Shown one piece after another: positions 10,501 through 18,878 of a stretch of DNA of 32,861 nt; the first letter of the stretch is position 1; each line of letters begins with the position of its first letter. The DNA is taken from assembly GCF_000330505.1 (NCBI RefSeq), contig NW_004443803.1:35106-67966 (forward strand), given 5' to 3'. This stretch comes from Entamoeba invadens IP1 (lineage: Eukaryota > Evosea > Mastigamoebida > Endamoebidae). The translations under genes were made by a program, and so were the position numbers. The notes beneath the pieces were generated by a model. That model was not told where the DNA came from. It worked only from the letters and a program-made list of their open reading frames with translations, and did not search any database.

Positions 10501-12383
10501 AGTTCTACAGTGGAAACAGTCAACGAAATTGGATTAACTTTTATTGTACCATTAAAAGAGAATTGCAAGGTCAAATCATTAATTTTTTGTTTGGGAATAA
10601 GAACACACTTATTGTCAGTACATGGGCAATGGGGATTGTTATATACCGTCACTTCATTTAAATTGTTTCCTTCAAAAATGCATTCAACATTTTGATTACT
10701 TCCAAATCTCAGTAGTTTCTTGTCTGAAAGTAAAACAAATCTTTTGTCATCAATTTTTTCATCTATCGGACTTTTCATTGAGACATAATCAAATTCTTCA
10801 GAAGCTTCCAAGTTTAAAAAAGTTGATAAATTGATGGCAAATGGATATACAAAAGAAAACACGGGGGTTTCACTCGGCTCTCGATTTTCCACTGTAAAAA
10901 CTACTTTTTTAGTTACATAAGTATCAATGAGATGTTGATTGCATAATACAGCCGCTTTATCTTTTATAATAAATTGTGTTGTGTTCTCTTTTATTGCCAT
11001 CAAAGTCATGTTTTGTGTTATAAACTGAGAGTTTTCATTCATTTCAAGAATTCCAGCATGTATAAAAGTATCAACTCGAATCGACGCGTCTTTATTCATA
11101 ACAACAGTCCCATAGTAATTCCCAAATTCATTTCCAATGATTGAACTCTCTTGATTAAGATATAAATTAGATCCGTCGCTTGAACTCACATCACAATCAA
11201 GAATTTTGCTCTTATCATTCATTGTTAAATTCCCACTTATTGCAATTTTGACATTGTTGTTTGTTTGAAATTTCATTATTTTTGAATTTTGAGTCATCAT
11301 CATTATAGTTTGGCTATCTAAAGTAATGTCCGTGTTGATCTTTATTATTCCATTATTTTTTAAAGACACTTTTGAATTTGATATAAAGTTCTGACACCCA
11401 ACACTTTGACATAGAAGTCGTAATTCAGCTGTATCAGCTATAATAAAACTGGAAGACATATCAATTGAATCTTTAACAAGTAGATAAGAACCGGTATATA
11501 TCTGAATCGAATTTTTTGTATAAACGGTTCCATCAACATTTTTGTTTAAGAACAAATTAGTTTCAATATACGCTGCATCACTTAGTAACAAATCCGCATC
11601 AGCAAGTATAACTTGATTCACAATCATTTTCACCGAACCTATCAAAGTAGTTGATGACGTATGTGTTAAGTATGCTATTAATGACTTCTGTTCTGTGCCA
11701 ACAATTTCAGTGGAAGTGTCGATATAAAGATCTCTCGTAACGTTTAAATAATTAGTACCTGTTTCAAAATAAGAGTACAGTTTAGATCCATCACCAAAGT
11801 AGTTATCAATTGACATAAAGTCGAAAACACCAAAAATAAGAGTTGCATTTGTCATTGTAATGAATGCGTCATTACTTTGGTTCAAAAGTGGAATTGTTAA
11901 AGTAAAATTGTTATTCAATGTCAGTGGTTTGTGGAGTTCATATCGTTCTACCACTTTGGAAGAAATCCACCGACTGTTAAACAAAGTTAAAGAGACGTTA
12001 TGACCAATTCTTAAATTTTTGACATCTTCAAAATGTGGCATTTCCTCTGTCGAGTCTCCATATAAATTGAATTTGACGTTCACGTTATCTAGAAATTTTA
12101 ACATTCCATTTCTGATGTTCTCTGGAAATTCGGTCATTCCATAGAAAGATATGGTGTACGGTTTTGGTGTAAATGGTGGCTGGAAAATGATTGTATTGAC
12201 ACTTTTGAAACAAGTTGTGAAGCAAACTCCTGATAATATAAAATTTTGGGTTATTGTTATTTCAGTCGAAGTTGAGTACCCGTAATCCTCTTCTTCGTCA
12301 AGTATACAAGAATCTTCACAGTCTTCTTCACCAACATAAATTGCATTCACACAAAGGCACAAAAATAAGATGTTGATTATCAT
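7545..12383 (-). CDS. Transmembrane receptor-like kinase (TMK) with beta-rich plus CxxC ectodomain
   Basis: The protein has 1612 aa from the ATG at 12383 (the TTG three codons earlier is not used). Order: signal peptide ~1-14; a ~700-aa N-terminal region of Ser/Thr/Asn-rich beta strands with few Cys and many N-glycosylation sequons; a Cys-rich region ~726-1164 of CxxC modules (pattern CxxCxxGYY...CxxC); transmembrane helix ~1167-1195; juxtamembrane motif ICVFKMSRSNI; PapD/MSP-like beta domain ~1245-1340; TKL kinase ~1345-1609. Kinase motifs: GEGSFG (~1353), VAIK, HRDIKPDN (~1466), DFG (~1491), and SPE in place of APE. All catalytic residues are present. A single uninterrupted frame encodes the whole protein. 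The expected role is a surface receptor signalling through a Ser/Thr-type kinase; no ligand can be inferred. The kinase is closer by eye to the partial TMK at 1-1104 than to the giant one at 19757, though the two genes are on opposite strands. Confidence 0.93.
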   Translation of the reverse strand: MIINILFLCLCVNAIYVGEEDCEDSCILDEEEDYGYSTSTEITITQNFILSGVCFTTCFKSVNTIIFQPPFTPKPYTISFYGMTEFPENIRNGMLKFLDNVNVKFNLYGDSTEEMPHFEDVKNLRIGHNVSLTLFNSRWISSKVVERYELHKPLTLNNNFTLTIPLLNQSNDAFITMTNATLIFGVFDFMSIDNYFGDGSKLYSYFETGTNYLNVTRDLYIDTSTEIVGTEQKSLIAYLTHTSSTTLIGSVKMIVNQVILADADLLLSDAAYIETNLFLNKNVDGTVYTKNSIQIYTGSYLLVKDSIDMSSSFIIADTAELRLLCQSVGCQNFISNSKVSLKNNGIIKINTDITLDSQTIMMMTQNSKIMKFQTNNNVKIAISGNLTMNDKSKILDCDVSSSDGSNLYLNQESSIIGNEFGNYYGTVVMNKDASIRVDTFIHAGILEMNENSQFITQNMTLMAIKENTTQFIIKDKAAVLCNQHLIDTYVTKKVVFTVENREPSETPVFSFVYPFAINLSTFLNLEASEEFDYVSMKSPIDEKIDDKRFVLLSDKKLLRFGSNQNVECIFEGNNLNEVTVYNNPHCPCTDNKCVLIPKQKINDLTLQFSFNGTIKVNPISLTVSTVELVDVTIPNYIRISSSYTKSPGDTLIGFQMDDTSINFHTANLFTIQLLDETKVPKIMIINTMEGEYFISSTGAFIIQNTQTSSSLSYYKNGMITNLKNGIVVCKEGYYDQTTNTCASCQDTNCLQCTSDEDNQCVLCIEGYMLENGNCVEKPSCCNYSARNLCYVPTRGNQIILNGKCSVFGDENCERAILDECEMCVKINETDFFQNENTKTCEVPENAFLSSNTKILSCDTNYYLTNQKCVKCSETFLNCDICDSKGCQQCSSNYNLFNGSCIENLCAEKDQNGLCIVDDENCLPKMFLNNRCIQCKPDFYPNSSGKCSSSIENCTYPSVYGCLRCSSGYFQDDNFQCQKCDETCQTCDKTSSKCVTCHSGYYLKNNVCLEVTGCKDVLSSGTGCASCFDGSYRSGLECLPCISSCSSCQSKSMCYTCKEDYYMTIDNLCQLKSSIEGCLNNATSFGCSKCQDGYYTYRKRDCKKCEESCLTCDNKIGCTSCPTNFVLDGQNCTSMDNITNCIETQNSMCSKCSGWYIPGENGLYCKYKVPVWFIIVIIIVILLFISIVLILIFFIVNFLVRKKYSEMDNNTICVFKMSRSNISFPYTISSNLISNKNTLFKSENDLKIGTETKDLICIGNKSKNAMKVQFTSKSNSEKYEFRVTPEISMLKNGEACEFEVFIKPLCTCEISDKIAIISCVLKKGTKKSGNVSLKCKTEISSRLDPDELKEVKKLGEGSFGIVYLGDFRGNTVAIKRIKASSGSVDEMKEFENEVNMLDKFRSEYIVHFYGAVFIPSKICMVTEFANNGSLQDFINKERLTQPRKMTKLKFMIDASKGILYLHENGILHRDIKPDNILIFSIDENEKVNAKLTDFGASRNINLMMTNMTFTKGIGTPKFMSPELLNKKKYKTASDIYSFAITMAETFRWGNVFPLELYPKAWDIADEIASGKRPNISDLDIPFQEIIKDCWQQDPKDRIKADVLVHRLEELMMK

Positions 12384-13092
12384 AAATATCAAATCTTAAG
12401 TGTTTTTAAAAGATTATAAACCAACTTTTTTAAAGCAAGAAATAACCCCATTCGTTTTAATTGTATTAATTGATTATTGAATAATTAAATACTTTTGATT
12501 ATTACATGTTTTGTTGATTACTGTTTTTTATATTATAAAAATATAATATATTATACATACTTAACAACAAACCATGGTTATACTGGGGTTTAGAACAAAA
12601 AAGATTGATTGGGAAGAACATAATTATTAACTATAATTAGTAAATATAAAAATTTTAACTGATTTATTTTTTTTCATTGTTTTTAATTAATTAATCTACT
12701 GATATATTAAATTATTAAACTTCACAATTCTGAATTGGACAACAATTATTTAAATAAACAGTTTTAATAATTTTTTGCAAATAATTATATAAATAGTTAA
12801 TAGTAAAATAAGCTATTTCCATTTATAGAACAACTATAATTGTTTTCCAATCTGTTTTTTATGTAAATTAAATAACAATTGTGAAGAGTGATTATTGTAA
12901 ACATCACGTTTGATTAAAAATTGCTATTTGAATGAAATTTACAAAAACTCAATCTTTAAAAGGTATTTATTTTGGTAAAACTCAACTCCAATAACTTCTT
13001 GATACATTAAAATAAATTTGTCATTTATTTAATAGAACATAAAATGGATTTTTTAATTATTTAATTAACTTTGAAGTTTTAAGTCTTTGAAA
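12384..13092. other. Intergenic spacer
   Basis: AT-rich sequence with no gene, RNA or repeat that I can support. It holds the promoter of the minus-strand TMK at its left end, but no canonical TATTTAAA box stands out. Confidence 0.6.
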
Positions 13093-13236
13093 CTATAATT
13101 CAGTTGTTTGTTCTGTCTCTTCTTGAATTAATTTTGCAGTTTTAGTCATTTCTTTTACAATTTCAGTTAATTTGTCGAGTTCTCGGTCTTGTTCTTTCGG
13201 TATATCTTGTTTGGTTTGGAGTTCATTGTTGTTCAT
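13093..13236 (-). CDS. Small coiled-coil protein, weakly SNARE-like (47 aa)
   Basis: A short frame from ATG at 13236 to TAG at 13093 encodes 47 residues. It is richer in Glu, Gln, Lys and Thr, and less AT-rich, than the surroundings, which suggests real coding. Hydrophobic residues L20, L23, V27, M30, A34, I37 and T41 follow a 3-4 heptad spacing, and the segment ends QEETEQTTEL. This resembles the N-terminal half of a Q-SNARE motif (SNAP-25/Qbc type) stopping near the zero layer. There is no membrane anchor. An upstream GTGTGAACACT may hold a GAAC promoter element. It could be a genuine small protein, a remnant of a larger SNARE gene, or an exon of an unrecognised gene. Confidence 0.4.
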   Translation of the reverse strand: MNNNELQTKQDIPKEQDRELDKLTEIVKEMTKTAKLIQEETEQTTEL

Positions 13237-13903
13237 TAAAGTTTTTTTATCGAGTTTTAAAAAAGTTTTTAATATTTAGATAAAAAGAGCAAGAGTGTTC
13301 ACACCAATTTACCTACGTTTATTCATTTGTAATTATGACTAAATATCTTCTATAAGAATTCACTCTTATTATTTTCTTATTATTAAGGTAAAGTGACTTA
13401 ATTAAATAAACAAAAAAATGTGTATTTTTTAAAAAATATATAATCACACTAAAATTTATTTTGATTATAATTTCTTTAATATGATCAATATTATTTACGA
13501 AGGGCTTGACAAAATTTACTTAAATTGAGAAGAATATAATATCGTTTAAAATAGAATGCTAACAAAAAAACAACTTTTTGTTACTTAGCAAAATTAATTG
13601 GTGTATTTTTATTTATTTACATTTAAAATATACAATAACAATAATATTAAAACACAATATATCAATCGTATCTTAAAAAGATAACAAATCATTCATTACA
13701 ATTCAACCATCTATTTGATAAATTCAAAATACTGATACATTTAAATCAACCAATTCTTCAATTATTGTTTTAACAATAAATAAGATTAATTAAATGTGAA
13801 ATTACAAAGACATTTCTTATATGTGTGGTGTTAATCAGCGAATTTTTACAAACAACAAAATGAAATTTTGACTTAAAATATTGAAAAATAAAGTAACTTA
13901 ATT
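13237..13903. other. Intergenic spacer
   Basis: AT-rich with no supported gene or structural RNA. It includes the 3' flank of the minus-strand vWA gene. Confidence 0.6.
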
Positions 13904-15088
13904 TCACATATAGAAATTCATTGCTCTTTGTTCTAGTCTTGCAGACTGATTTTCAGTTGCCTTCATCGATACAGATGAAACTGTTTGTTCCATAGGAGCT
14001 GTCATTTCCGGTTCACTTCTCTTCGATCTAACAATTTCTTTTTCTTTCCTTTCCTTGTCCTTTGAGCTAAAAAATGATCCAAAGAACCCTCCGCGTGCCG
14101 ACGTTGTTTTCTTTTTGACACACTTTTCCATAGGCATTGCCATGCAGCATTTATCCATCATTAACATATCATCAGCGATTGAAAGCGTATCACGCTCTCC
14201 TCCAATAAAATTATCTTTAAAAGTGACTGCAATGTCACTTTCTTTGACCATTTCAGTTCTGAGTTGCTTCAAGTTTTCACACGTCAAAAAGATAGAAGGA
14301 ACGTCTTTCAGTTCGTCTTTGAAGATTGAATCAATTTGGACTGTTTCAATTTGTCGTCCGTCAGTCTGCTTCTTGACTTCTTCTTTGACCTTTTCAGCCT
14401 TCTCGTTTGGTGGGAGTGCTGCAAAATCGGGACTTTTTGCCAACTCTGCTTTGACGTCTTCGAATATCTTCTTCATTTGAATCTCCTCGATGGCGCCGTT
14501 TGTGATCAAATCGCCCAACACACTTGCAGATGAGAGTGCGGCGTATTGCCCGCCAGTGAGTTGTGATGTTGCTCTCATCAGTGTTCTGAAATATGGGACA
14601 CTGAGTGGCTCAGCACCAACAGAATAGATGACAATGTCCTTCTTCATGCACTCTCGAAGCACTTCAATGAAGTCTTTACCACACGGACACCCATCTGGAA
14701 ATCCATCACCACAACACCCAAACCCATGTGGTGGCGCATCTGCTATCCAAACCAACACTTTCGACGCATTTTGGCGATATTCCAATTTGGTCACTTCATA
14801 CAACCCACAGGATACAGACTCGGGGGTGTCTCCACCGCCTTGTGCTTGCATCTGATTGACTGCAGTTTTGATTGTTTTCATCGAAGAAGTGAATTGAGTC
14901 ACTCGTGTTGCAAACGTGTCGTCTTGTGGGGGGTGGTCGCGATACTCCACCAACGCAAATTGGACATCACATTTCTCTTTTTGAGTGATTGTCGTGATGA
15001 TCGACTCAATGCTCTGTTGTGCAGCATGGAGGTACGACGACATGGAGCCAGTCGTGTCACACAAAAACACCAAATCTAACTCAGACAT
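13904..15088 (-). CDS. von Willebrand factor A domain protein
   Basis: The protein has 394 aa from the ATG at 15088. The vWA domain occupies about residues 3-200. Its metal-ion-dependent adhesion site is complete: D11-T13-S15 in CDTTGSM, T88 in GGGDTPE, and D117 in WIADAPPHG. The layout and the DAPPHG motif resemble the cytosolic vWA domain of amoebal VwkA alpha-kinases, but no alpha-kinase domain follows. A Cys cluster (CCGDGFPDGCPC) sits at 125-136. The C-terminal third is charged, with a Lys/Glu-rich segment around 340-360 and a Ser/Met-rich tail. There is no signal peptide or transmembrane helix, so a cytosolic scaffold or metal-dependent binding protein is likely. The codon composition is clearly more GC-rich than the flanks. 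A TATA-like box lies 34 bases upstream. Confidence 0.85.
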   Translation of the reverse strand: MSELDLVFLCDTTGSMSSYLHAAQQSIESIITTITQKEKCDVQFALVEYRDHPPQDDTFATRVTQFTSSMKTIKTAVNQMQAQGGGDTPESVSCGLYEVTKLEYRQNASKVLVWIADAPPHGFGCCGDGFPDGCPCGKDFIEVLRECMKKDIVIYSVGAEPLSVPYFRTLMRATSQLTGGQYAALSSASVLGDLITNGAIEEIQMKKIFEDVKAELAKSPDFAALPPNEKAEKVKEEVKKQTDGRQIETVQIDSIFKDELKDVPSIFLTCENLKQLRTEMVKESDIAVTFKDNFIGGERDTLSIADDMLMMDKCCMAMPMEKCVKKKTTSARGGFFGSFFSSKDKERKEKEIVRSKRSEPEMTAPMEQTVSSVSMKATENQSARLEQRAMNFYM

Positions 15089-16215
15089 TTATTTGTTTTT
15101 TGAGTTAATTCAGTCTTTAAATTAGTATGTTATTTGTTATGTTAAAACATCAATGATTTTATTTCAAATAAAAATAAAGTTTAGACATAATAGATGTTTG
15201 GTAAATTATTATTAAAATTGAATATATATTTTCAATTTAACTTTGTTTATCAATTTTTTAAATGTTAATAATGTGATGATTTTATTGAGGTTTTGAACTT
15301 AAAAATATCAAAAAAGTTAAAAAAACTAAATAATATTTTTAAAATGTTTGATTTATAAATTTTATTAGAATCAATTTTAATTGTTTAGAATAAGATCTTG
15401 TTTTTACAATTCTGTTTTTGAACATTGAAATAATGAATGAAATTAATAATAATTTAGATGTTTGTTGTGATGATAAATATAAAAATCAATGAAAAAGTCA
15501 ATAACTTTCAAATGAAAAAAACAAAATTAAATTTTCATTTACATTGTTGATTTGTTAAGTGAAAAATCAATGTATTATTTTTTCAGTAATTATTTGATAT
15601 AAAATTGTTTTTTTAAATAAATTTGTTATTTGATATCACTGATTTTTAATATACCTATTACAGTGCTCATTAATTGCATTACAAAAAATAAAGATTGATT
15701 AATGAAAATTTACTTATAAAACTCAAATATTAATTATGTGTATTAAAAGTATAATTCATTATTATTTTTTGTTTAAATATAATTTTCATATATATAAATA
15801 TTTAGTTATTATGTTTATTAACAAATAACGTTAATGGGCAATTACAGATTGAATAATTATATACAATTTGTAACATGATAGTCGAATATTTTAGATATAA
15901 TAATTATATTACAATTTGATTTTTTTATTCAGAATAAAGACAATATAAATTCTTTTGACATTAAGTTTGTATTAATATATACATATAATATTTCTTATTA
16001 AAAATGAAACAAAAAGTTGTTTTTACAATATTTTAAACATTGTACAATGCTATATGCTCAGAAAATTTAATTGAACCGTTTAAACCAGACTTATTATATA
16101 ATTTCGGAAATTCATTCCAAAAAACTGATTCAACTATTCCGTTTTTTTACACTTATTAAACAAATTCAGCAATTTCATTGAAATTAGATAAAGTTTTTGT
16201 ATAGATAAGATTGTT
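15089..16215. other. Long AT-rich spacer
   Basis: More than 1.1 kb without a coding frame or a recognisable RNA gene. It borders the palindromic element on its right. Confidence 0.65.
15113..15122 (-). promoter_or_regulatory. TATA-like core promoter box of the vWA gene
   Basis: Read on the minus strand this is ATTTAAAGAC, matching the Entamoeba TTTAAAG-type TATA element, starting 34 bases before the ATG at 15088. The spacing equals that at the alkyl sulfatase gene. Confidence 0.55.
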
Positions 16216-16220
16216 AAGAG

Positions 16221-16350
16221 AAAGGACGGACATGGGGACGAAGGACGGGAATATAGGCCGAAGGATGTCCATTGTGGTTTAAGGATGTCCTCCCGCTATA
16301 AAGGGCGTCCTTTATGTGTATATGGTGTCCTTTCTATTATTTTCGTGTCC
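16221..16350 (+). repeat. 20-bp periodic GTCC/GGAC motif array, left arm
   Basis: Decamers ending at 16270, 16290, 16310, 16330 and 16350 read AAGGATGTCC, AAGGATGTCC, AAGGGCGTCC, TATGGTGTCC and TTTCGTGTCC: an exact 20-base period in GTCC. Related AAGGACGGGA (ending 16250) and AAAGGACGGA (ending 16230) keep the same phase. Ten-base spacers between them are unrelated. This looks like an array of protein-binding sites. Confidence 0.7.
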
Positions 16351-16517
16351 GCGGCATTTTTTATTCATTATTAAAACTATATAACGAAGTATATTTTTAT
16401 TATAAATATACAATCAAAAAATATAATTATTTCCAAAAATAAATTAATTCAAAGACAAAAACTATTTAACAAGTAATTTTATTATATATTAATGGTTTAT
16501 AAAAAATTATCATTTTT

Positions 16518-16617
16518 NNNNNNNNNNNNNNNNNNNNNNNNNNNNNNNNNNNNNNNNNNNNNNNNNNNNNNNNNNNNNNNNNNNNNNNNNNNNNNNNNNN
16601 NNNNNNNNNNNNNNNNN
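16518..16617. other. Assembly gap (100 N)
   Basis: Exactly 100 N, a value commonly used for gaps of unknown size. It sits at the centre of the inverted repeat, so assembly probably failed at the hairpin. Confidence 0.95.
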
Positions 16618-16787
16618 TAATTAAATTTGCATTTTTTATAAAACCCATTAATTTATAACGAAATTACTTGTTGTTTACATTTGTCTTTGAATTAATTTAT
16701 TTTTGGAAATAATTATATTTTTAATAATAAAATTATAATAAAAATATACTTCGTTATATAGTTTCGATAATGAATAAAAAATGCCGC

Positions 16788-16917
16788 GGACACGAAAATA
16801 ATAGAAAGGACACCATATACACATAAAGGACGCCCTTTATAGCGGGAGGACATCCTTAAACCACAATGGACATCCTTCGGCCTATATTCCCGTCCTTCGT
16901 CCCCATGTCCGTCCTTT
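16788..16917 (-). repeat. 20-bp periodic GGAC motif array, right arm
   Basis: Mirror image of the array at 16221-16350: GGAC recurs every 20 bases starting at 16788, in inverted orientation. Both arms are identical here. Confidence 0.7.
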
Positions 16918-17000
16918 CTCTTTAAACTGACTCATTATTATTAATGTAATTATTAATTAAGAAAATAATTATATAAACTAAAAAAACAAAATAATAATCA

Positions 17001-17226
17001 AGTCTGTCTAAAAACGTTGTCCACTTGTAAAATGTTGTCCATTTGAAAAAAAAATACACAAAATAAGTTTAAAAATTTGGGAATGAAAAAAAATGTTGAA
17101 ACCCCAGTAAATATTATGAAACAATATTTTGCGAGTGTTTCGAATTGTTTCCCGAAATATTCCAGTTTTGATGGTCCAAAAATGCCTGGACAACTTCGGA
17201 GAGCGGACAACGTTTTCGAACTGACT
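17001..17226. mobile_element. Short inverted-repeat element, possible MITE
   Basis: A 22-base sequence at 17001-17022 (AGTCTGTC...ACGTTGTCC) matches the reverse complement of 17205-17226 at 18 of 22 positions. Just inside, each arm carries a second TTGTCC copy 17-18 bases further in. The 226-bp interval has no credible gene. The structure (short imperfect terminal repeats with internal TGTCC repeats) recalls the larger element 80 bp away but is not the same sequence. No clear target-site duplication is seen. Confidence 0.4.
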
Positions 17227-17787
17227 ATAATTGAATTTAATACAACTTTTCAATTATAAATTGAGCACATTTTAAAGATATTTTCTGAGGCTTGCATTTA
17301 ATAACAAATTTATTTTGAATAATTCAAAAGGTAAAAATATAAATTGACAATTAAGTTTAATAACGACTTTGTGTTTTATTTTGACAATTATAATTATTAT
17401 TTGTCTGTATTAACTAATAAAATTTACATAAAATAAAAAAAAATCGAAAATTAATTCATTTTTTTTTATCTTGTTAAGGCATTTTTCTGTCTCTGGTTAT
17501 TTTTCAAACAAACTAAGACCAAAACATTTAAAATGTCAGAAAAACAAATTAAAGTGCTTCCTTCTTTCAGAATAGCTACAAAAAAGTTAACCAAAATATT
17601 ATTCAAAAAAATAATAAAAAAAGATTAACAAAAATAACGGAATTTATTAAATCACAAATAACTTCAAAATAAAAAAAAAACTTGTCGATATAATATATCA
17701 ACAAAATATCGAAACCGAATTAAAAAATCGTAAAGAGGCATAAATTGGTATAAAAACCCTATAATCCCATTTTAAAAACCAATTCCA
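17227..17787. other. Intergenic spacer
   Basis: AT-rich. A Lys-rich 42-codon frame at 17533-17661 is open but lacks a domain or convincing promoter. A TATAAAAA stretch lies just before 17760, about 40 bases before the next ATG, and is a likely core promoter for the tetraspanin-like gene. Confidence 0.5.
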
Positions 17788-18878
17788 ATGGACGCGTTCA
17801 ACTTCTTTTTTTGTGCCATGTTTAATCGTGTTCCAGTTTTGATTTTCACATTTTTACTGATAGTCTTGCCCATACTTGGGTTATCCAAAGTCGTTAATTT
17901 AAGTGACTTTGATCCGTCATTTCAGCAGTGGACTGGAGCATTTAGTGTTCATTTGATTGTTGGTGGATTAGTTCTCATTTTCATTGTTCTATTTTTATTG
18001 GGATATTTCCTGAATGGGTATTTACCAGAGTTATCAATAATTGCGTTCAATGTTGGACTCATTATAGTATGTATTACTGGAGTTGTGTTGTCCATTATCA
18101 TTATACCAATTGCAGCAACCATTAAATTTGATATCACAATCCCTGACCAAGTCATTGCCTTAGAAAAGAATGTTTGTTTCTCTTAACATGAATTGTAAAC
18201 CTTTGTTTCTATAAATAGTTACTGTATTATAATATATAATTCTTTTTATTATATTCAATAGTTAAATTTATTAAACAAGTTATATCATGATGTATCGGTA
18301 TATTGGAATAACCAAATTGAATATAATCACAAAAAACGAATTTATTTTCCAATATAATATAATTCTATATTCTTTTTCGTATACAATTAGTATTCTGTTT
18401 TTTTTCAAGTCATTTATTTGTATTAAAAACACAATAAGTGACTTGAAAACAAGAATCAAAAGAAACTAACAAGAAGTATGGGTGTTGCTTTGCGTTTGAA
18501 GGATATGCGCGCACTGGGTGCCAATGCAAATATTCCATGCATAATACAACAAGCATATATAACGTCTCAGTAGACTATGATATGACCTTTATGCAGAATC
18601 TTGAGCAAAATAGTAGTTCTCCAGTTGGTGATTTGAGTGAAGAAAGTAATGCAGACACCCCAAAAGAGTATCGCCCTCATCGACCAAGTGGCGGTTCCTC
18701 GTCTTCAAAATCTAAGCCTTCTATTTGCAAAGAATGTCAAAGCGCTTTCAAAGGGTTTAACGTTGGAATGTCTGTTGCTCCGGTGGGTGCAGATGTCTTT
18801 ATATGCTTTATAGGAGTTATTGGGATATTAATCGGAATGAGGAAATTCAAAAATAGAAGAGAAGAATTGATGAATTAA
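17788..18878 (+). CDS. Tetraspanin-like four-transmembrane protein (two exons)
   Basis: Exon 1 (17788-18171, 128 codons) encodes three transmembrane helices, about residues 15-36, 53-75 and 84-108. It ends in phase 0 at GTTTGT, the Entamoeba donor consensus. Exon 2 (about 18474-18878) continues with KYGCC, giving ...LEKN-KYGCCF, which matches the xYxCC(G) signature that opens the tetraspanin large loop (Gly replaced by Phe). The loop continues with GCQC, three N-glycosylation sequons (NTT, NVS, NSS), a Ser-rich stretch and CKEC. The fourth helix (ADVFICFIGVIGILIGM) follows, with a short basic tail. The total is ~262 aa, usual for tetraspanins. The acceptor (AAG at 18473 or 18476) and thus one residue are uncertain; the ~302-bp intron is long for this genus. 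A gene finder that ignores the intron would report two unrelated small proteins. Likely at the plasma or endosomal membrane. Confidence 0.65.
18172..18473 (+). other. Proposed intron of the tetraspanin-like gene
   Basis: It starts GTTTGT, is AT-rich, and ends CAAG or CAAGAAG. An earlier TAG acceptor at 18261 opens a 31-codon frame that ends in a stop with no good donor, so I prefer the longer intron. Confidence 0.5.

Larger units (their letters stand above)
16216..16922. mobile_element. Palindromic DNA element (MITE/foldback-like), interior interrupted by assembly gap
   Basis: The left arm (from 16216) and right arm (ending 16922) are reverse complements. By eye the outer ~150 bases match perfectly; the match continues with scattered mismatches through an AT-rich inner part to both edges of the N gap. 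The termini read AAGAGAAAGGACGG / CCGTCCTTTCTCTT. A possible 3-bp duplication TTA flanks the element (GTTA on the left, TTAAAC on the right), with one-base ambiguity in where the termini lie. The outer arm is far more GC-rich than its surroundings, which marks it as foreign to the spacer. No transposase is visible; one could be hidden in the gap only if the true gap is large. Entamoeba genomes are known to carry DNA transposons and non-autonomous derivatives, but I cannot assign a superfamily. Confidence 0.75.

Noticed and set aside
16221..16350. CRISPR-like array (20-bp period with alternating conserved and variable decamers)
   Set aside because: The units are far too short, the conserved part is only ~4-8 bases, the array is mirrored in an inverted repeat, and the host is a eukaryote.
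17077..17259. 60-codon plus-strand frame and overlapping minus-strand frames near 17000-17260
   Set aside because: They lie inside the small inverted-repeat element and have no domain, promoter or composition signal.
17533..17661. 42-codon Lys-rich frame starting MSEKQIKVLPS
   Set aside because: No clear TATA box at the expected distance and composition like the spacer; the evidence is too weak to call a gene.
18287..18469. 60-codon frame within the proposed tetraspanin intron
   Set aside because: Composed of A/T-rich codons (Ile, Phe, Lys, Tyr, Asn), and it interrupts a sensible exon join.
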